Origin: Trichobilharzia regenti
Lineage: Eukaryota; Platyhelminthes; Trematoda; Strigeidida; Schistosomatidae
Length of the DNA: 64,000 bases
Assembly (NCBI GenBank): GCA_944472135.2
Contig: OX235265.1
Coordinates: forward strand, 45,109,459-45,173,458
Direction: 5' to 3'
Position numbers and translations under genes: made by a program. The notes under the pieces are model-generated. The model ran no database searches. It was given only the letters and a program-made list of their open reading frames with translations, and was not told the DNA's origin. Positions within the stretch are counted from its first letter, which is position 1; each line of letters begins with the position of its first letter. Positions 1 to 11,918 of this stretch are shown piece by piece.

Positions 1-202
1 AAACTTCAATGCATAATAAAAAAAATATTAAAAATACCAAAAATATCAGAAGACAGCGTTTTTAAATGAGCTTCTGAACAGCTACAGCGATAAACCTTCA
101 ATTTAATAGTCTCTGGTATATTCTAGACAAATTTTAGAATTGTATCATTACCTCATAACTGAAATGATATATCTTAGTTACCACAAATCTAGGGAATCCT
201 TT

Positions 203-262
203 GGACACTAGTAAGTAACTAGTGTAATGTATCTAGTCTTTTGTTTGGTGCCAACAAGCACC
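203..262 (-). repeat. HS-C element, end fragment
   Basis: About 60 bp matching the distal end of the HS-C family, as in the start of the copies at 38,457 and 49,713 (GGACACTAGT, then GTAACTAGTGTAATGT and TCTAGTC). Head and ribozyme region are absent. The sequence leaves the family consensus after about 262. Confidence 0.6.
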
Positions 263-425
263 AAGGCTTCCTGTCAATCTCCACCAACCACCTAAATCTT
301 TTAGAATGCTAACACTATAAGCTTTTAAATGCGATTAAATGCAATATCACTTAATATTTAAGCCAATGGAGAATTTCCGTTCTCTTTTCCTTTCGGTTTG
401 TTTATGAGATATAAAGAAAGTAGGT

Positions 426-658
426 CTTTTTTTCCTTCACGTTCCCAATGGAACATAGGGCTCCAAGCTAGAGGCTTGAAGTTTCTTTAGCAATGTTAAT
501 TTTTACAGGATGGAGTTGCTAGCCTCATGCCCAATTTTTCCGCTTTAGCAGTCTTACTGCTGGCTTAGCGAGGTAAAGTAGTGCGTTGGTGACTGGGAAT
601 CGAACCCCGGACCATGTGCATGGTTGGCGAGCGTCCTAATCGCTGTGCCACCGACGCA
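426..658 (-). mobile_element. SINE-1 copy (tRNA-headed SINE)
   Basis: On the minus strand it starts with a tRNA-like head: GCGTCGGTGG, A-box-like GGCACAGCG, and a B-box-like loop that reads as CGAACCCCGG on the plus strand. The body contains the SINE-1 landmarks AAGCCAG, GAGGCTAGCAACTCC and CTACAGAAACTTCAAG type sequence, and the 3' end reads ATGTTCC...GGGAACGTGAAGGAAA plus A's. Close to full length for the family (about 235 bp) with scattered substitutions. Confidence 0.85.
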
Positions 659-869
659 AGCATACTACTTCTTGAATAAATGATCACTTATGCATTTATT
701 CGTAATTTATTGTAAAATTCGTCTACATAAGTCATATTTCTGCTCTGAATAAATTTGTTTGTCGAGTAAACGATGAATCTGGGCTATCTAATGATATATG
801 GCTTTCTTACTTAATTGTACTTTCTGTCAGAGGGGATTTAAATTCACTTGATGGCGTAAGGTAGCACCA

Positions 870-1048
870 GCGTTAGTAGTTTACTGGTAGAATGCTTACC
901 AACCGTATGAATGGTCAGTGGTTGGATCCCCGGTTGACAGAAGGTTTGGTGTGAGACTATCATCCACATCTCGTAAAAAAAAAACACTCCTGTCACTGAA
1001 TCTTACGCTTGAAGCTCTGTGTCCCACTCGGAACGCAAAGGGATAAAA
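870..1048 (+). repeat. Diverged SINE-1 copy
   Basis: An old copy. The head is still alignable (GCGTTAGTAG, ACTGGTAGAATGC, B-box-like GGTTGGATCCCC), followed by a shortened body and a recognisable end (GAAGCTCTGTGTCCCACTCG, GAACGC, AAAGG). Several indels separate it from the family consensus. Confidence 0.6.
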
Positions 1049-1730
1049 AGTAACAAAAAAGGACTATGGTATTGTGCAATACCATGGCACAATTTTGTTT
1101 TTGATGCTACCCGTAGTATTTTATTATGTCGTTAAGTTGTACTGTAGTGGCCGATGAAAATCATCCACCAGGAATCTCCCCCTTTTTATTCCCCACGAAC
1201 CACAGAAACACTTGTAATTGAAAATATACTTCAGATTAAGATTATCAAGTATGTGTCGAATAGCTTACCTCTCTTTAATTTTTGTCGACAGTTATCTTCG
1301 ATACTGTCTATGGATGAATTGTCCATACTCAATGTACTTAGTCCTGTGAAAGGAATGAGGAAAATATTAGGAAATTTAATATAAGGGTAGGTAGATATAC
1401 CTTCCAGGCAGTAAATTTAACAATAGCAGATATTTGTGGCACACATACTGAAGATAACAGTTTTCTTCTTTTCTTCAAAGCATTTTTAGTACTGATGGAG
1501 TCGGGTGGCCTTTTATTCAAACATTTTTTCAAAAAAAGAAAATAAACCTAAAGGAATACTGAATTATTCTTATAGTGGGCCTAAATTGTTCCACTTATAA
1601 TAAAGAATGAGGATCACAGATAGTGAGTGATTTAGCGTATATCACAACTTCCGATGACTAAATTTTCATTAGTAATGGATATACATGAGCACTAGTTACT
1701 GTTGAATACAGATCAAAATAACAAACTTAT
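1049..1730. other. No recognised feature
   Basis: AT-rich unique-looking DNA. Only short spurious reading frames; no repeat family or conserved protein seen. Confidence 0.5.
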
Positions 1731-2064
1731 GTTCGAGAACAATTGAAAAATCTGGGAGTACTGGACAGCTGTTTCCCCCGTCCTAGTTTGGGACTCTCCA
1801 GCAGTACGCACCCAACAACAGGGGTAGAACCCAGGACCTTCTGGTTACAAGGCAAGTGAGCTCGCAGACCATTGAGTCACTAGGACCCGATCCAATGGTC
1901 CTTGAATTTTAACTTCTGCAAATTCACAACCATTTTGCAATGTCTTCTTCGATGAGTTACTGTCCCATCTTCGACCTGCTTTACCCTACTGGTCACGACT
2001 TTCCACTAGAACCCCAGATTCACTGCCTGAATAGGGCCAGTCTCTAGTCAGCATCGAATGAATT
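1731..2064 (-). mobile_element. HS-A element with hammerhead-like core
   Basis: Minus-strand copy of HS-A, the commonest short family here. In element orientation the order is: body with GACTGGCCCTATTCAGG, A-box-like segment around TGACTCAATGG, B-box-like GGTTC..ACCC, then a ribozyme-like block (CTGGAGA, GTCC, GGAC, GGGG, GAAAC, AGCTGTC, CAGTAC), then the tail. Stem I (GTACTG/CAGTAC) and stem II (GTCC/GGAC) pair perfectly. The catalytic CTGANGA has an A-to-G change, and four G's sit before GAAA. Confidence 0.75.
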
Positions 2065-2285
2065 TTCAGCTATTGGTTACTGTTGAAGATGTTGTCCAGA
2101 TTGACAAGGAAAGATTCCCTATTCAGCTGTCTACCTCAGAAAATACGTCAAAACCAAAAAAATATATTTCTGTAACGATTGTTTTATTAACTGTATTACT
2201 AAGTAAAATTTTTTAGTACGACAGAAATTCGTATTCATTCATCTAAAGCGGATGAGTGACTGAAAGTTTTATTAAATGGTGTGTA

Positions 2286-2540
2286 TTATTATTATCCCCT
2301 TGAGTTTATAGTGGAGCACAGGGGTTCAGTAGTACAGCTCCATTTCGCTCCATTCTCTGCTGTCCTTTTTTAGCTGACTCCACTACTGACGGTAAGTTCT
2401 CATCTTCTTCTCGCATGATCCCCTGAGTATGTCACCCTTGGACTCATATCCAACTGATCGTTCTATTTTCTATTCTAGTTTCATTCAAAAGTCTATCTGA
2501 CGCGCGATCCCCTTAGGGTATGTCGAATCAACCATCTCTG
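2286..2540 (-). pseudogene. RTE LINE 3' end, diverged
   Basis: Read on the minus strand, this aligns piecewise with the C-terminal end of the RTE ORF seen better at 25.4-25.7 and 59.2-59.6 kb. Plus-strand landmarks are GTATGTCACCCTTGGAC, CTCCATTCTCTGCTGTCC and TTTTTAGCTG. Many indels and stops; no open frame remains. Confidence 0.6.
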
Positions 2541-2730
2541 CAGATCACTTTTAATTATAAGTTATTCGTTGAACAGACCTCCATATGGGACAAATGCAAT
2601 AAAAATTCATGCTTTTCAAAATCATAGCTTCCCTACATCCCTTCATTTTTGGATTTGATTTTAAGTCACCAGATGAATACTGGGTTTATCCAAGCACAGA
2701 AGTTAAGTACTTCTTGTCTTACAGCTGAAT

Positions 2731-3117
2731 ATCAATGAGATGCTCACTGGCGACTGGCCCTATTCTAGTGAGAAGTCGTGACCAGTAAGGTGCAGCACGT
2801 CGGGTGTGACGACAAATACTCGCCACCGAAGACATTGGCTAGCGGTCGCGCTATGTCATGAACTGGCAGAAATTAGAATTCATGGGCTGGCCATTGGATC
2901 GAGTCTCAGTGGCTGAATGGTCTATGAGCTCGGTGGCCTTGTAATTAGAAGGTCCCGGTTTCGAATCCTGGTGGATGCGTACTGCCGAAGATTCCCAAAC
3001 TGGGACGAAACAGATGCCTAGTACTCCCAACTGCTTTGCTAATGGTTCTCTAACCAATGTCAATTCATGATGAAATTCTGTTAGCAATCAATCAAATCCC
3101 TACAAACCAATACTTGA
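2731..3117 (+). mobile_element. HS-A element, plus strand, nearly full length
   Basis: Runs from ATGCTCACTGGCGACTGGCC through the pol III-like head (GTGGCTGAATGG; B-box-like GGTTTCGAATCC near 2,958), a decayed ribozyme block (CTGCCGAAGATTCCC, GGGACGAAACAG, CTAGTACTCCC), to the tail TGATGAAATTCTG and CAAATCCCTACAAACCAATA. Orientation is opposite to the neighbouring copy at 1,731. Confidence 0.78.
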
Positions 3118-4493
3118 ATGCTTAATTATCAGTTTTCTATTCTTCAGTATTCAAAAAGGAGTTCTAGGCTTACTTAGTTTAAGATTATTTATCTTTTTTC
3201 CGGTATTTAAAGTGTGCACCAACAAACAGGTGCTTTCACAAGTTTATGCAGCCCTAATGGTGTATCTTCCTTTGCAAGTTATTACTGTTAAAAAAACTTA
3301 CAAGGAAGCGCTAGCAGTTGTTCTGACCACCACAGGGTTTTATTCAATACTCTATTGAGTTACCTTTGGTAATGAAATGATATCAAGTATATTTGAAGTG
3401 AGGACACACGAGGCAAGATATTTGGTTGTACAGATAGATTTTTATCCAGGGAATTCTCGACAAAAAACAAAGAATATCTTTATAAATGACTATTTTAAGT
3501 TGGCAGTCATTCGAACCTTCATCGAACTCATAATATAGAACTGAATTGACTTGGGTTCACTTTATGACATTAAGTTGTACTGCCTAAGGTAACCATTAGG
3601 TAGAATCACAGTGGTGTTGTATGCAAATCAGCCTCAGCGTTCGGTTATGTTCGGTCCTATTAGCATTAGTTCAAGACGCCTATTTGGAAGAGTATGGTAG
3701 CCAAAATGAATACATAATAACAATCACAGATTTCACAAAACAATCTAGGATAATAACTGGAATTGCCAGGCTTCTTTGTGATCAAAAGATCCAGTCACTT
3801 CGGCTTATATTAGTACTGAATCACTGAATAACTGCTGAATATTTTTGGTCTTTGAAGAAAAGTGAAATAATTCACAAGTGTGTACTTTCAGTTTACATCA
3901 CAAAATTTAATGTCTCAAGTTATTCCACCGAGAAAAGTGTTACCAAAGAGTCATAAGGGGATAACTAAACTGGTCAGCAATCACAAGATTCCCAATCATC
4001 AAATATAATAAATAGCAAGAATACATAACTGTGAAAATTTAGAATACGATCAACTTTGAAGGAATGTTTTTTCTGGTACCAATTACCTTATAACGTAGGG
4101 TAGTCAAACAAGTCCATTTTTAATTGTTCTCACTTTAACTACTTTTAACTTTTGCTTTCTGCTTCTTATGATGATGACAATCATTTAAAAAAAAAATTGA
4201 ATTCACTGTTTGGTATTTATAGTTTTATTAGCCTTAGGCTATTTGTCACAACGACTGTCAGACATCCCAGTCACAAACATCTTTCTGTCATTGTTTTATT
4301 AGTATCTAAGGCAGATTCAAATACTTCAAGCAGCTTTAAGTTGTTTTTTGACAAATTCACATGTCAAGTATATTCTGATCCAGAGTTTGTTACTACCATA
4401 CAGTCTTGATTTCCTACATTTGCCTGATTGTGCACACAATGTAAACTTATATTTCTCTTCATACTTCCATGTAATGATTAGTCTTTTCTTTTT
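3118..4493. other. No recognised feature
   Basis: AT-rich DNA without a recognised repeat family or protein match. Short ORFs here have no motif. Confidence 0.5.
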
Positions 4494-4676
4494 TCTGATT
4501 ATAGCTTGATTCCACACCGTATTATTGGGTACAGGTATGGAATTCTCAGCATGTGATATCGGTAGCCCAAATTTTGCCGGCCGACCAATTGATATCAAGT
4601 GTGCATCGACTGGGGATCAAACCCCAGATCATGTACATGGTCGGCAAGATTCCTAACCCCGGTGCTACCGACGCAC
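4494..4676 (-). mobile_element. SINE-2 copy
   Basis: Minus-strand copy of SINE-2. The head is like SINE-1 (GTGCGTCGGT...; GGTTTGATCCCC), but the body differs: GGCCGGCAAAATTTGGGC, ACCGATATCACATGCTGAG, AATTCCATACCTGTACCC and AATACGGTGTGGAATCAAGC. It ends next to T-rich DNA on the plus strand. Length (about 185 bp) equals the other copies. Confidence 0.82.
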
Positions 4677-5739
4677 TTGTGGAGGAACTTTTAGGCTGGG
4701 AATAAGCCTTCCAAGTTAGTTATACCACTTCTGGTTGTAAACCTTGAGAATATAGATTAGAATTTCACTCATGGAGATGGTTACATCAATTCTGAGATAT
4801 GGTTTCTTGATTCGTATTTACCAATAGCGAAAAATTAATTCTATATTTGTAGACTTCGACAGGTCCACTGAAAGTACTCAACACTGAATAAAAGATTTAC
4901 CACACACACACACGCACACACATACTGCACTCGATAAGCATTCAAACAGAGTTCATTCTTAAGGTAAAGAGAATTTACTCCACAACATTGTTCGTTTATT
5001 TGAACACTTGAATAACTAACGCAGAATCTGTACAAAAGCCATAGTTTTCTGACAAGACTCACTACTATTATACTTGATCAAATTCGTGTCTTTTTTCTGT
5101 GATTACATTAAGCCTGGTACATAAAACAACAACATAAAAATAACTCTACTATGCACTCACACCATAAGCGGTATAAATATTAATTTTAAATGAGGGTTTC
5201 GCGCACTTCTCATATATAAGTTAAACAGGGAGTTTCAGTAACTAAATAACAAACATATTATGACTTGGAATTAAAATTTACATTTTAATAAAATAATCAT
5301 GAAATAGATATATTTGTGTTCTTTTTCATGCATTCTGATAATGTATTTATGAGATTTTATTCCTCTTATATTACATTTCAATTTTTAACATAAATACAAG
5401 GGCCATAAAGACATTAAATCTGTTTATAAAGACTCTAAATATTGATTTTGATCTGTCGATACAGTAAAAATGGTCTTTTTGGGGTCCACAAGATAAATGA
5501 AAACTATCTTTCATAAACCAAAACGATGCAATTCAGAATCGACTGTGGCAGAGTAGACAGATTCTTACTATATCTTAAAAGATGCATTCTACTTGCTTAT
5601 TTATTTTGCTTATTCAATAATAACTACTACGTCTACCTGAACATTTGTTTATCTACATAGAGGTCACTTTTCGTCATCCTTGTCACCTTAAACCGCTTCA
5701 ATTTTTTATGTGTTAAAAACAGAATTATTATTATTATTG
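4677..5739. other. Unassigned DNA with CA microsatellite
   Basis: No gene or repeat family seen apart from an imperfect (CA)n run at about 4,899-4,924 and a short ATT run abutting the SINE-1 copy that starts at 5,740. Confidence 0.5.
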
Positions 5740-5970
5740 GTGCGTCGTTGGCACAGCGGTTAGGACGCTCGCCGACTATGCACATGATCTGGGGTTCGAT
5801 CCCTGGTCGACGAACTCCTTTACCTCGCTAAGCCAGAAATAATGCTGGTGAAGAGGAAAGGTTGGGCGTGAGGCTAGCAACTCCATCCTGTAAAAATAAT
5901 CACCACTACTACAGAAACTTCAAGCCACTAGCGTGAGGCCCTATTTTCCACTAGGAACGTGAAGGAAAAA
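5740..5970 (+). mobile_element. SINE-1 copy, full length
   Basis: Complete order on the plus strand: TGCGTCGTTGGCACAGCGGT, anticodon-like hairpin region CGACTATGCACATGATC, B-box GGTTCGATCCC, CTTTACCTCGCTAAGCC, GGCTAGCAACTCCATCC, CTACAGAAACTTCAAGCC, then CCACTAGGAACGTGAAGG with an A-rich CAA tail. An ATT run lies directly upstream. Confidence 0.88.
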
Positions 5971-6191
5971 ACAACAACAACAAAATTCATTTTGCGCCGG
6001 TTTTACAACTTTCAGTTATTATTTTCTTAACAGTCTTTCTTAAAATTATTTAGTTCCTAAGGTAGATGTAATGTACAACGATGCTGACCATAAGTCAGCT
6101 ATGCAACATATACAATACTGATAACATCTGTTTATAAAATGATTTACTTAGACTAATGTAGGCTGTGAAATACTTTATTGAATATTATTAT

Positions 6192-6624
6192 CTATAGCTG
6201 GTTTGTAAGGATTAGTTTTGTTTTTACGAATTGATCATGGATTGATATCGGTTAGTGAGCCACTGAAAACTAGACAGGGAGCACTGGACTGCCAACCGTT
6301 TCATCCTAGTCTTGGAATCATGGCGACTATGCACAAACCACCAGGGGGTTCGAACCCACGACCTTCCGGTCTAAATGGCTCGTAGACCATTCAGCCACTG
6401 AGATCCGATTCAATGACCAACACATGAATTCTAACTCCTACCAGTTCGTGATTTAGCGCAACTGGCACCAACCACTGTCATCGGTGGGAACTCCATTCTC
6501 ACTGCCTACTGGATGGACGTCAGTGGTCACGACTTCTCCCTAGAACTCCAGGAAATTCCGTCCTGTAGCCAGTCACTAGCGAGTATCAGATTAATTTCCT
6601 ATAGATGGTTTGTAAAGATTAGCT
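6192..6624 (-). mobile_element. HS-B element, full unit with repeated ends
   Basis: Best complete HS-B copy. On the minus strand it has a GGTTGGTGCCAGTTGCG body, an A-box-like TGGCTGAATGG, a B-box-like GGTTCGAACCC, a ribozyme-like block (ATGATTCC, AGACTAGGATGAAACG, GTCCAGTGCTCC) and tail TCAATCCATGATCAATTCG. Both ends carry CTATAGnTGGTTTGTAAnG (6,192 and about 6,598), so slightly more than one unit is present. That fits insertion from a tandem or multimeric template. Confidence 0.78.
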
Positions 6625-7823
6625 TTTTACTATTATTATTATTATTGCCTTGCAATTTATAAGTATGATCCAAAATTCGAAATCATTTACTGTTTTCAAT
6701 TAGAATTAGTTGTTTCTAAATTAGAAGGGCAACATACAAAATGATATACAAGTTCCTGCTTAGCTCTTTGAGCTGTCTTTCTCATCAAATTCACTTATAC
6801 TTCAGTACAAATCTTCTACGCATGTGTTCCGATTTCCATACCTTGAAATACGAATGCTCTATTATTCTATGCTGACTGATATTATACAATGACAATTTAA
6901 TTCGCCCGACAAAAATTATCATTATTCAAACTACCCTTATATATATTTGGTCTTAGCTCAAATTTACTGATTACACCGCGAAATCTAGAAATGAAGATTT
7001 GAAATGATAATCATCATTTGAGACTACGGTTGGTCTCTAGTCAAATCCTTGGTCCTGTCCCGTGAATAAGGTAGCTTTGCATTTCTTTCCAACAGTAAGA
7101 CAGGATACACATACCTACTTATTTAGCCTTGGTAGGTATGTAGATTAGTTTTAATACCTACGGATGACTTACCTGTGGCATTAATATCATATAAACAAGT
7201 ATCCACCATATTTTTCTCTGATGGAAGCAACAGAACTGTCTCTAATAAGTACAGAGACCCTAATCTTTTATTGGTTTTTCTATGTTTAGTTGGGTTGATT
7301 AAAAACCTCGAGTTATTTCTCTTTGCATTGATTTATGTGCCATTTTCATACACTGTCACGTATTGGTATTCAAGTTACAGAAATCGACAGATTATCAGAA
7401 GTAAAAATTTATAGATTTTCATGGATTTTGTGTGTAATTTATAGATAGGGACTATATTTTTAAATTATATAGTAACTTTTGTGTGTAAGTTAACTTTATC
7501 TTCCTCGTTGTACAACAGGTGGCTGTCGTTTCTCGACTGGTGAAGTGGAGTTTCCCAACGGAAATACTATCAGTCACTGGGAATTGCAGCTAAATACAGT
7601 TGACAAGCCGCGAATGGGACGAAATGTTCATCATAGACTCCAGTGCTAATTACGGTATGCAGAAATCTTATATATTCATTAAGAATTCATCCTGTCAACA
7701 TCCTTATTTACATAGGTCAACTAAGCTTGTGTGTAACTATTCAGATTAATTAAGTGAGATTTCAGTTTGTTATATACCGCGTGAATATGAAATAATTTAA
7801 TCACAATTTGATGTTCTTTAATT
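6625..7823. other. No recognised gene
   Basis: AT-rich with a short TTA run near 6,634. An isolated stretch near 7,590-7,640 (GGGACGAAATGTTCATC) looks like the 3' half of an Smα-type core but lacks the 5' half. Confidence 0.4.
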
Positions 7824-8005
7824 AGTTTTGTTTTTACGAGTTGATCGCGGATTGATATCACTTAGACAAGCATTGAAAACCAGGGTGCGTACTACCGATG
7901 ATTCTCAAACTAGGATGAAACAGCCCACTTTCAAAACTCCCTGTGGCTGGTTTTTAATGGTTCTCTAACTGATATCGATTCGTGATCAACTCGTAAAAAC
8001 AATTT
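7824..8005. mobile_element. HS-B mini-hairpin with ribozyme-like loop
   Basis: Two 54-bp arms, 7,830-7,883 and 7,947-8,000, are inverted copies of the HS-B tail (TTTTTACGAGTTGATC...; GATCAACTCGTAAAAAC). The 63-bp loop holds an HS-B ribozyme-like block in plus orientation (GTACTA, CCGATGA, TTCTCAAACTAGGAT, GAAACAGC). The pol III head and body are gone. It is a compact version of the foldback insertions seen elsewhere. Confidence 0.75.
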
Positions 8006-8339
8006 AATGCTATTTATTTCAAATTAACAACTAGTTTTCTCAAATGATAGCAGTTCTTTTTGTCACCTTTCTTCTATCAGACAGGAGTGAAGGGGGTTAT
8101 GTATTTCCGCAAGACTAATTCTAAAAATGGCATTCAGATTTGTAGGTCACATTCCCCGTCCTGAAGGTCTCACATTCATGCAGTTCCTGAATGGCGACCA
8201 GTTGTATTCAGCATTAATCTTTTCGTAATATTTAAAACAAAACCAAATTTGCATAGAAAAAGTACTTGGACAAGACAATATACACATTTTCACAGCTTCG
8301 TTCCTATCAAGTACTAAAGAAATTTAGTGAGGACCCTCA

Positions 8340-9290
8340 GTCACAGAGTTACAGCTATATACTCATAAGAGGTATGTGAAGATTTCCCAAGGATTCTATA
8401 TGATACCTTGATCGAAAATAGCTGTCCTGACAAATTTATCAAGAAACATATGACAAAGAAAGCGGAAAAGGACTACTCACTATCCGTATACAAGAAGCCA
8501 CTTTATATACGACTACAATTCAAGGGCGATATACCAAGTGGGATAATTACGAGGACATTAAGAAAATTAGTTCAAAGAACTTTTAATGCTGGCGAACTAC
8601 ACGTCTTATTCTCTACAGGACCGATGGTGATTCCTCGCCTTAAAGATGAAGTACCTAGACTAGCCACTTCAAATTGTATCTATCAATTCAGCTGCACTGA
8701 TGGTGGAGCGATTATATTGGCCGTTACTCTAGGAACTTGATTTTTCGTGCTCACTAGCGAATATCTCCCACTATGGCTAAGCAGTTCGATATTGGACCAT
8801 CTAGTGCAAACTGGCCACAAACCCAGCCACCATTGATGAATCCTTCCCCATCATCATCATCATCATCATCTCCCGGATGCCTAATAAACTGCCAAAATCA
8901 TCGAAGTACCGCAATCTCCAAACAGCAGACGCTATCGCAACTCGCCTCAAACAACCAGTGCTCTGTGTTCAAAAGAAGCAAGTCATGCCCCTACTACTAC
9001 CTTGGCCAGCCTTCAGTAGAGACAATAAATTCCTGAATTTGTAATATTATCTTTCCTAATTTTTCTGACATTCAGTTTATTGTTATGATGATGCTGTTGA
9101 ACTGTAATCTATCAATATTATTGATTCGATGTTATTTAAACAGCAACATTAATGTTGTTCATAACACTAACTCATTCATTCATTCACTATAATCTATATA
9201 TAACTGTAGAGCCCGATGATGAAGTTGTCGAAAAGAGTACTCTTAGTTCAGTATCCATTCTTTTGAAAAATTTTAATGGGCATTTTTAAT
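8340..9290 (+). pseudogene. Penelope-like element, C-terminal half, frameshifted
   Basis: An open piece at 8,408-8,740 encodes the PLE region between reverse transcriptase and nuclease (KKPLYIRLQFKGD, RTFNAGELHVLF) up to the GIY-YIG start SNCIYQFSC. A frameshift near 8,707 leads to DYIGRYSRN, a stop, then ILDHLVQTGHKPATIDESF and LPKSSKYRNLQTADAIATRL in another frame. A (TCA)6 run at about 8,851-8,870 interrupts the domain. The region ends with a PLE tail motif near 9,208 (GTAGAGCCCGATGATGAAG). A second copy of this subfamily lies inverted at 42.9-43.5 kb. Confidence 0.85.
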
Positions 9291-10808
9291 CAGTTAAAAC
9301 CAATTTATACAAATATATAAATAAAAAAGTGCATACCTGACTTAATTTTCATTTTGAATATTAGGAAATCGACTTTACAGTTATTTCCATTCAATAGATC
9401 TATGTACATATACGTACACACACACACACACGGACAGGACTCACAGTCGACTGTAATCCACCGTTGAGGTAAAAAAAAAAGAAAAGTTGTTCAACCAAGA
9501 GTTTCTTTAAAATGTATGATTAATATTAGTTAGTTATGATGATATGTTGTAATTCACAAAGTTAAAGCGTGCAATTAAATATTTCCAATAAATTCTGTAA
9601 TCAACAGGGTGTTTCTTCTTGTGGAGTAGACAATGAATGGAATGGAATATTCTTGAGAAAAGTAATGATAATTAATTCTAGGGGGAATAAAATATCTTGT
9701 TGTTTAAGAGACAACTCAGTTCTCTAGTGACTTTTGTCTATTGCCTGGTGATTATTTATTATTCCAATACTGTTTTTTTTTGCCTTTGGCCTTTACTTCT
9801 GTTTGTACATTAATTGACAATAGTTAGGTAATGCGGTTCTTTTAGATTCCCTTGTTGTACTTGATTTTTATTGTTATTACAAAATTACTGATCATGTCCA
9901 TTCATTTCATTATAAGTAAATTAGATAATTCTATAAAAATTATATCATATAACAATAGACAGAATAGATAAACTGGATCTCATTGTTATTATTATTATTC
10001 GTTGGCCAATCAGAATCGAGGAGGTGAGTTACAAAAATAACACAAGAGGTTTGTATTCACTTCATATCCTCTTCCCCTCGTCTTTCTCGCTCGCCTGCTC
10101 TACCATAATGAAAAATTCACTCTTCCCTCCATATTTTCCTTCTTCTTCTTTCATTGTCGATTTTAGTGTAACATGCAAAGAGTTAGAGTGAAGGAGGAAA
10201 GAGAGAAAGAGAAGGTTAGGCGCTTTATTTCGTTAGTTAGTTAGTAATTTTGTTTATATGTGGTGTTGTGTACTAATTTTTTCTATATATGGACATATTT
10301 TTGTAGTATGTGTATGTGACTGGGATATTTGTGCATATATTTGTATGTGGGAATGACACATGAATCCGATTGGTTTATTGATGCGTTAATGTAAGCACAA
10401 TATTCCCTAACAAATATGGTACGTAATTTTCAGTTGATGATTGAATGATTGGGGGACAAAAAAGATGAAATACGAAGACCACAATCAAACATTGTTAAAC
10501 AATAATGAATGGTGGTATTTAGTTGAATGAAGCTAAGGAAGATAGTTTGCTTATTTGCTTGGTTGGTTAGTTGGCTGGCTGGCTGGCTGGTAGGTTAATT
10601 AAGGAGTTATCCGGTATCATTAATCATCATCTGTTCTCTTGTATATGAATAATTGTCAACGCATTCTGATGCTTAGTACATTTTTTCTACTGGTCAGCTA
10701 AATGAAACAATAACTATTTATGGCTTTTTTCGTTTTCTTCCTTTTTCTGAGTATACACATTCTTTTAGCCAATAGCTACTAAACTCTGCATTTAAGTGTT
10801 CATATTAC
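9291..10808. other. Unassigned DNA, simple repeats
   Basis: Contains an ACAC run near 9,415-9,432, a purine-rich stretch about 10,190-10,215 and a GGCTGGCT run near 10,570-10,592. GGCCAATCAG near 10,004 resembles a CCAAT box, but no exon, TATA element or ORF accompanies it. Confidence 0.45.
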
Positions 10809-10975
10809 CAGAAATTAGAATTTTTAGGCTATCCATTGAATTCTGTCCCAGAGCCTGAATGCTGTAGGAACTCACTTTGTAATCCGAAGATCCTGAGTTC
10901 AACCCCTGGCGGTGGGATCATGAGTGGATACAGCTGAAGAGTCCCAGACTATCAAAAACTAGATGTCTGTTTATA
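10809..10975 (+). repeat. HS-A fragment with broken ribozyme block
   Basis: Begins at ACCAGAAATTAGAATTTTTA (mid-body), keeps a decayed A/B-box head (B-box-like GAGTTCAACCCC) and CTGAAGAGTCCCAGACTATC. The expected GGACGAAAC is lost. Truncated at both ends. Confidence 0.6.
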
Positions 10976-11287
10976 TACTATACGGGATTTTCAGTTGAGT
11001 TGATTGTATGATATTTCCTATTTGTCCAGGATCCTCAAATAAAGGAAATAATTGAGAGTGGAATGTGTGACACAGTTCTATCTGACCTGGAGTGCAAACC
11101 AATCTCCAATTTGATATATTTTCTTTTTTCTTCTTTTAGAAGTACACGACATTTTGTGGAATTCCAATTATAAGAAGTCCAGGGGTACATTTTGTGAACC
11201 ATGGACACCACTTGGGAATGGTCACTTCATGTACTGGGATAAACTACCATCGAGGAGACTGCTTATTCACATGTTTAGTAGAAACTT

Positions 11288-11443
11288 TTTTCAGGATGCG
11301 GTTGCTGCTGGCCTCCTGCCCAACCTTCCCTCTTTACCAGTCTTACTACTGGCTTAGTTGGGTAAGGGAGTGCGTTGGATGGGGATCCAACCCCAGACCA
11401 AATGCGGGGTTGGCGAGCATTCTACCGCTGTGCCACCAATGCA
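11288..11443 (-). repeat. SINE-1 copy, 3'-truncated
   Basis: Head and first half of the body on the minus strand: GGTGGCACAGCGGTAGAATG, B-box-like GGTTGGATCCCC, GGCCAGCAGCAACCGCATCC. The shared LINE-like 3' end is missing. Confidence 0.7.
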
Positions 11444-11694
11444 CAACAATACTATTAGTGGTCATATTTTACCAGATTTGAACAAACTGAATACGAGAAA
11501 TTATATGCAGTAAATTTTTGAAGCAGGCTGCCGAATCGATTTCAGAGGTTCTCTGACTCAAGTCATTTCTTAATGGTACTTGAAATCGATCAGATCCTCA
11601 GTAACTATGCATGATTTGCAAACTACACAAGACTAGGGTTTGAGTAGTGTTAGTCTTCTCTGGCATAACACACAGTGATATAGTATTATTTGGA

Positions 11695-11918
11695 TGGGGG
11701 ATTTCAACATGAGCTGACATCAGTTGGAGAACCATTGGGAAACCAGTCACAACCAGCTGTTTCGTCAGGCAATTTTGCCACTCTTCAGCAGTACGCACCC
11801 ACAGCTAGGGTTGGAATCCAGGATCTTCTGGTTACAAGGCGAGCAAGCTCGTAGACCGTTGAGCCACTGGGACCTGATCCAGTGGCCAGCCCATGAAATC
11901 CAACTTTCGCCAATTTAC
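11695..11918 (-). repeat. HS-A fragment with conserved core
   Basis: Minus-strand tail, ribozyme block and head. The core reads CTGAAGA, then a stem II able to pair GGCA/TGCC, then GAAACAGCTG. The 3' strand of stem I (CAGTAC) is replaced, so the motif cannot form as seen. The element stops in the body at GGCGAAAGTTGGATTTCATG. Confidence 0.68.

Noticed and set aside
4841..5062. Small secreted cysteine-containing protein
   Set aside because: The reading frame covers a CA microsatellite and has no supporting motif or splice context.
7540..7650. Complete Smα-type ribozyme
   Set aside because: Only the 3' half (GGGACGAAATG...) is recognisable; no CTGANGA box or pairing strand upstream.
8773..9036. 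Serine-rich 87-residue protein
   Set aside because: It is an out-of-frame reading through the TCA run of a PLE nuclease remnant; the PLE frame explains the region better.
9986..10260. Promoter region (CCAAT-like box, purine tract)
   Set aside because: Single short matches without an ORF, TATA element or initiator nearby; expected by chance.
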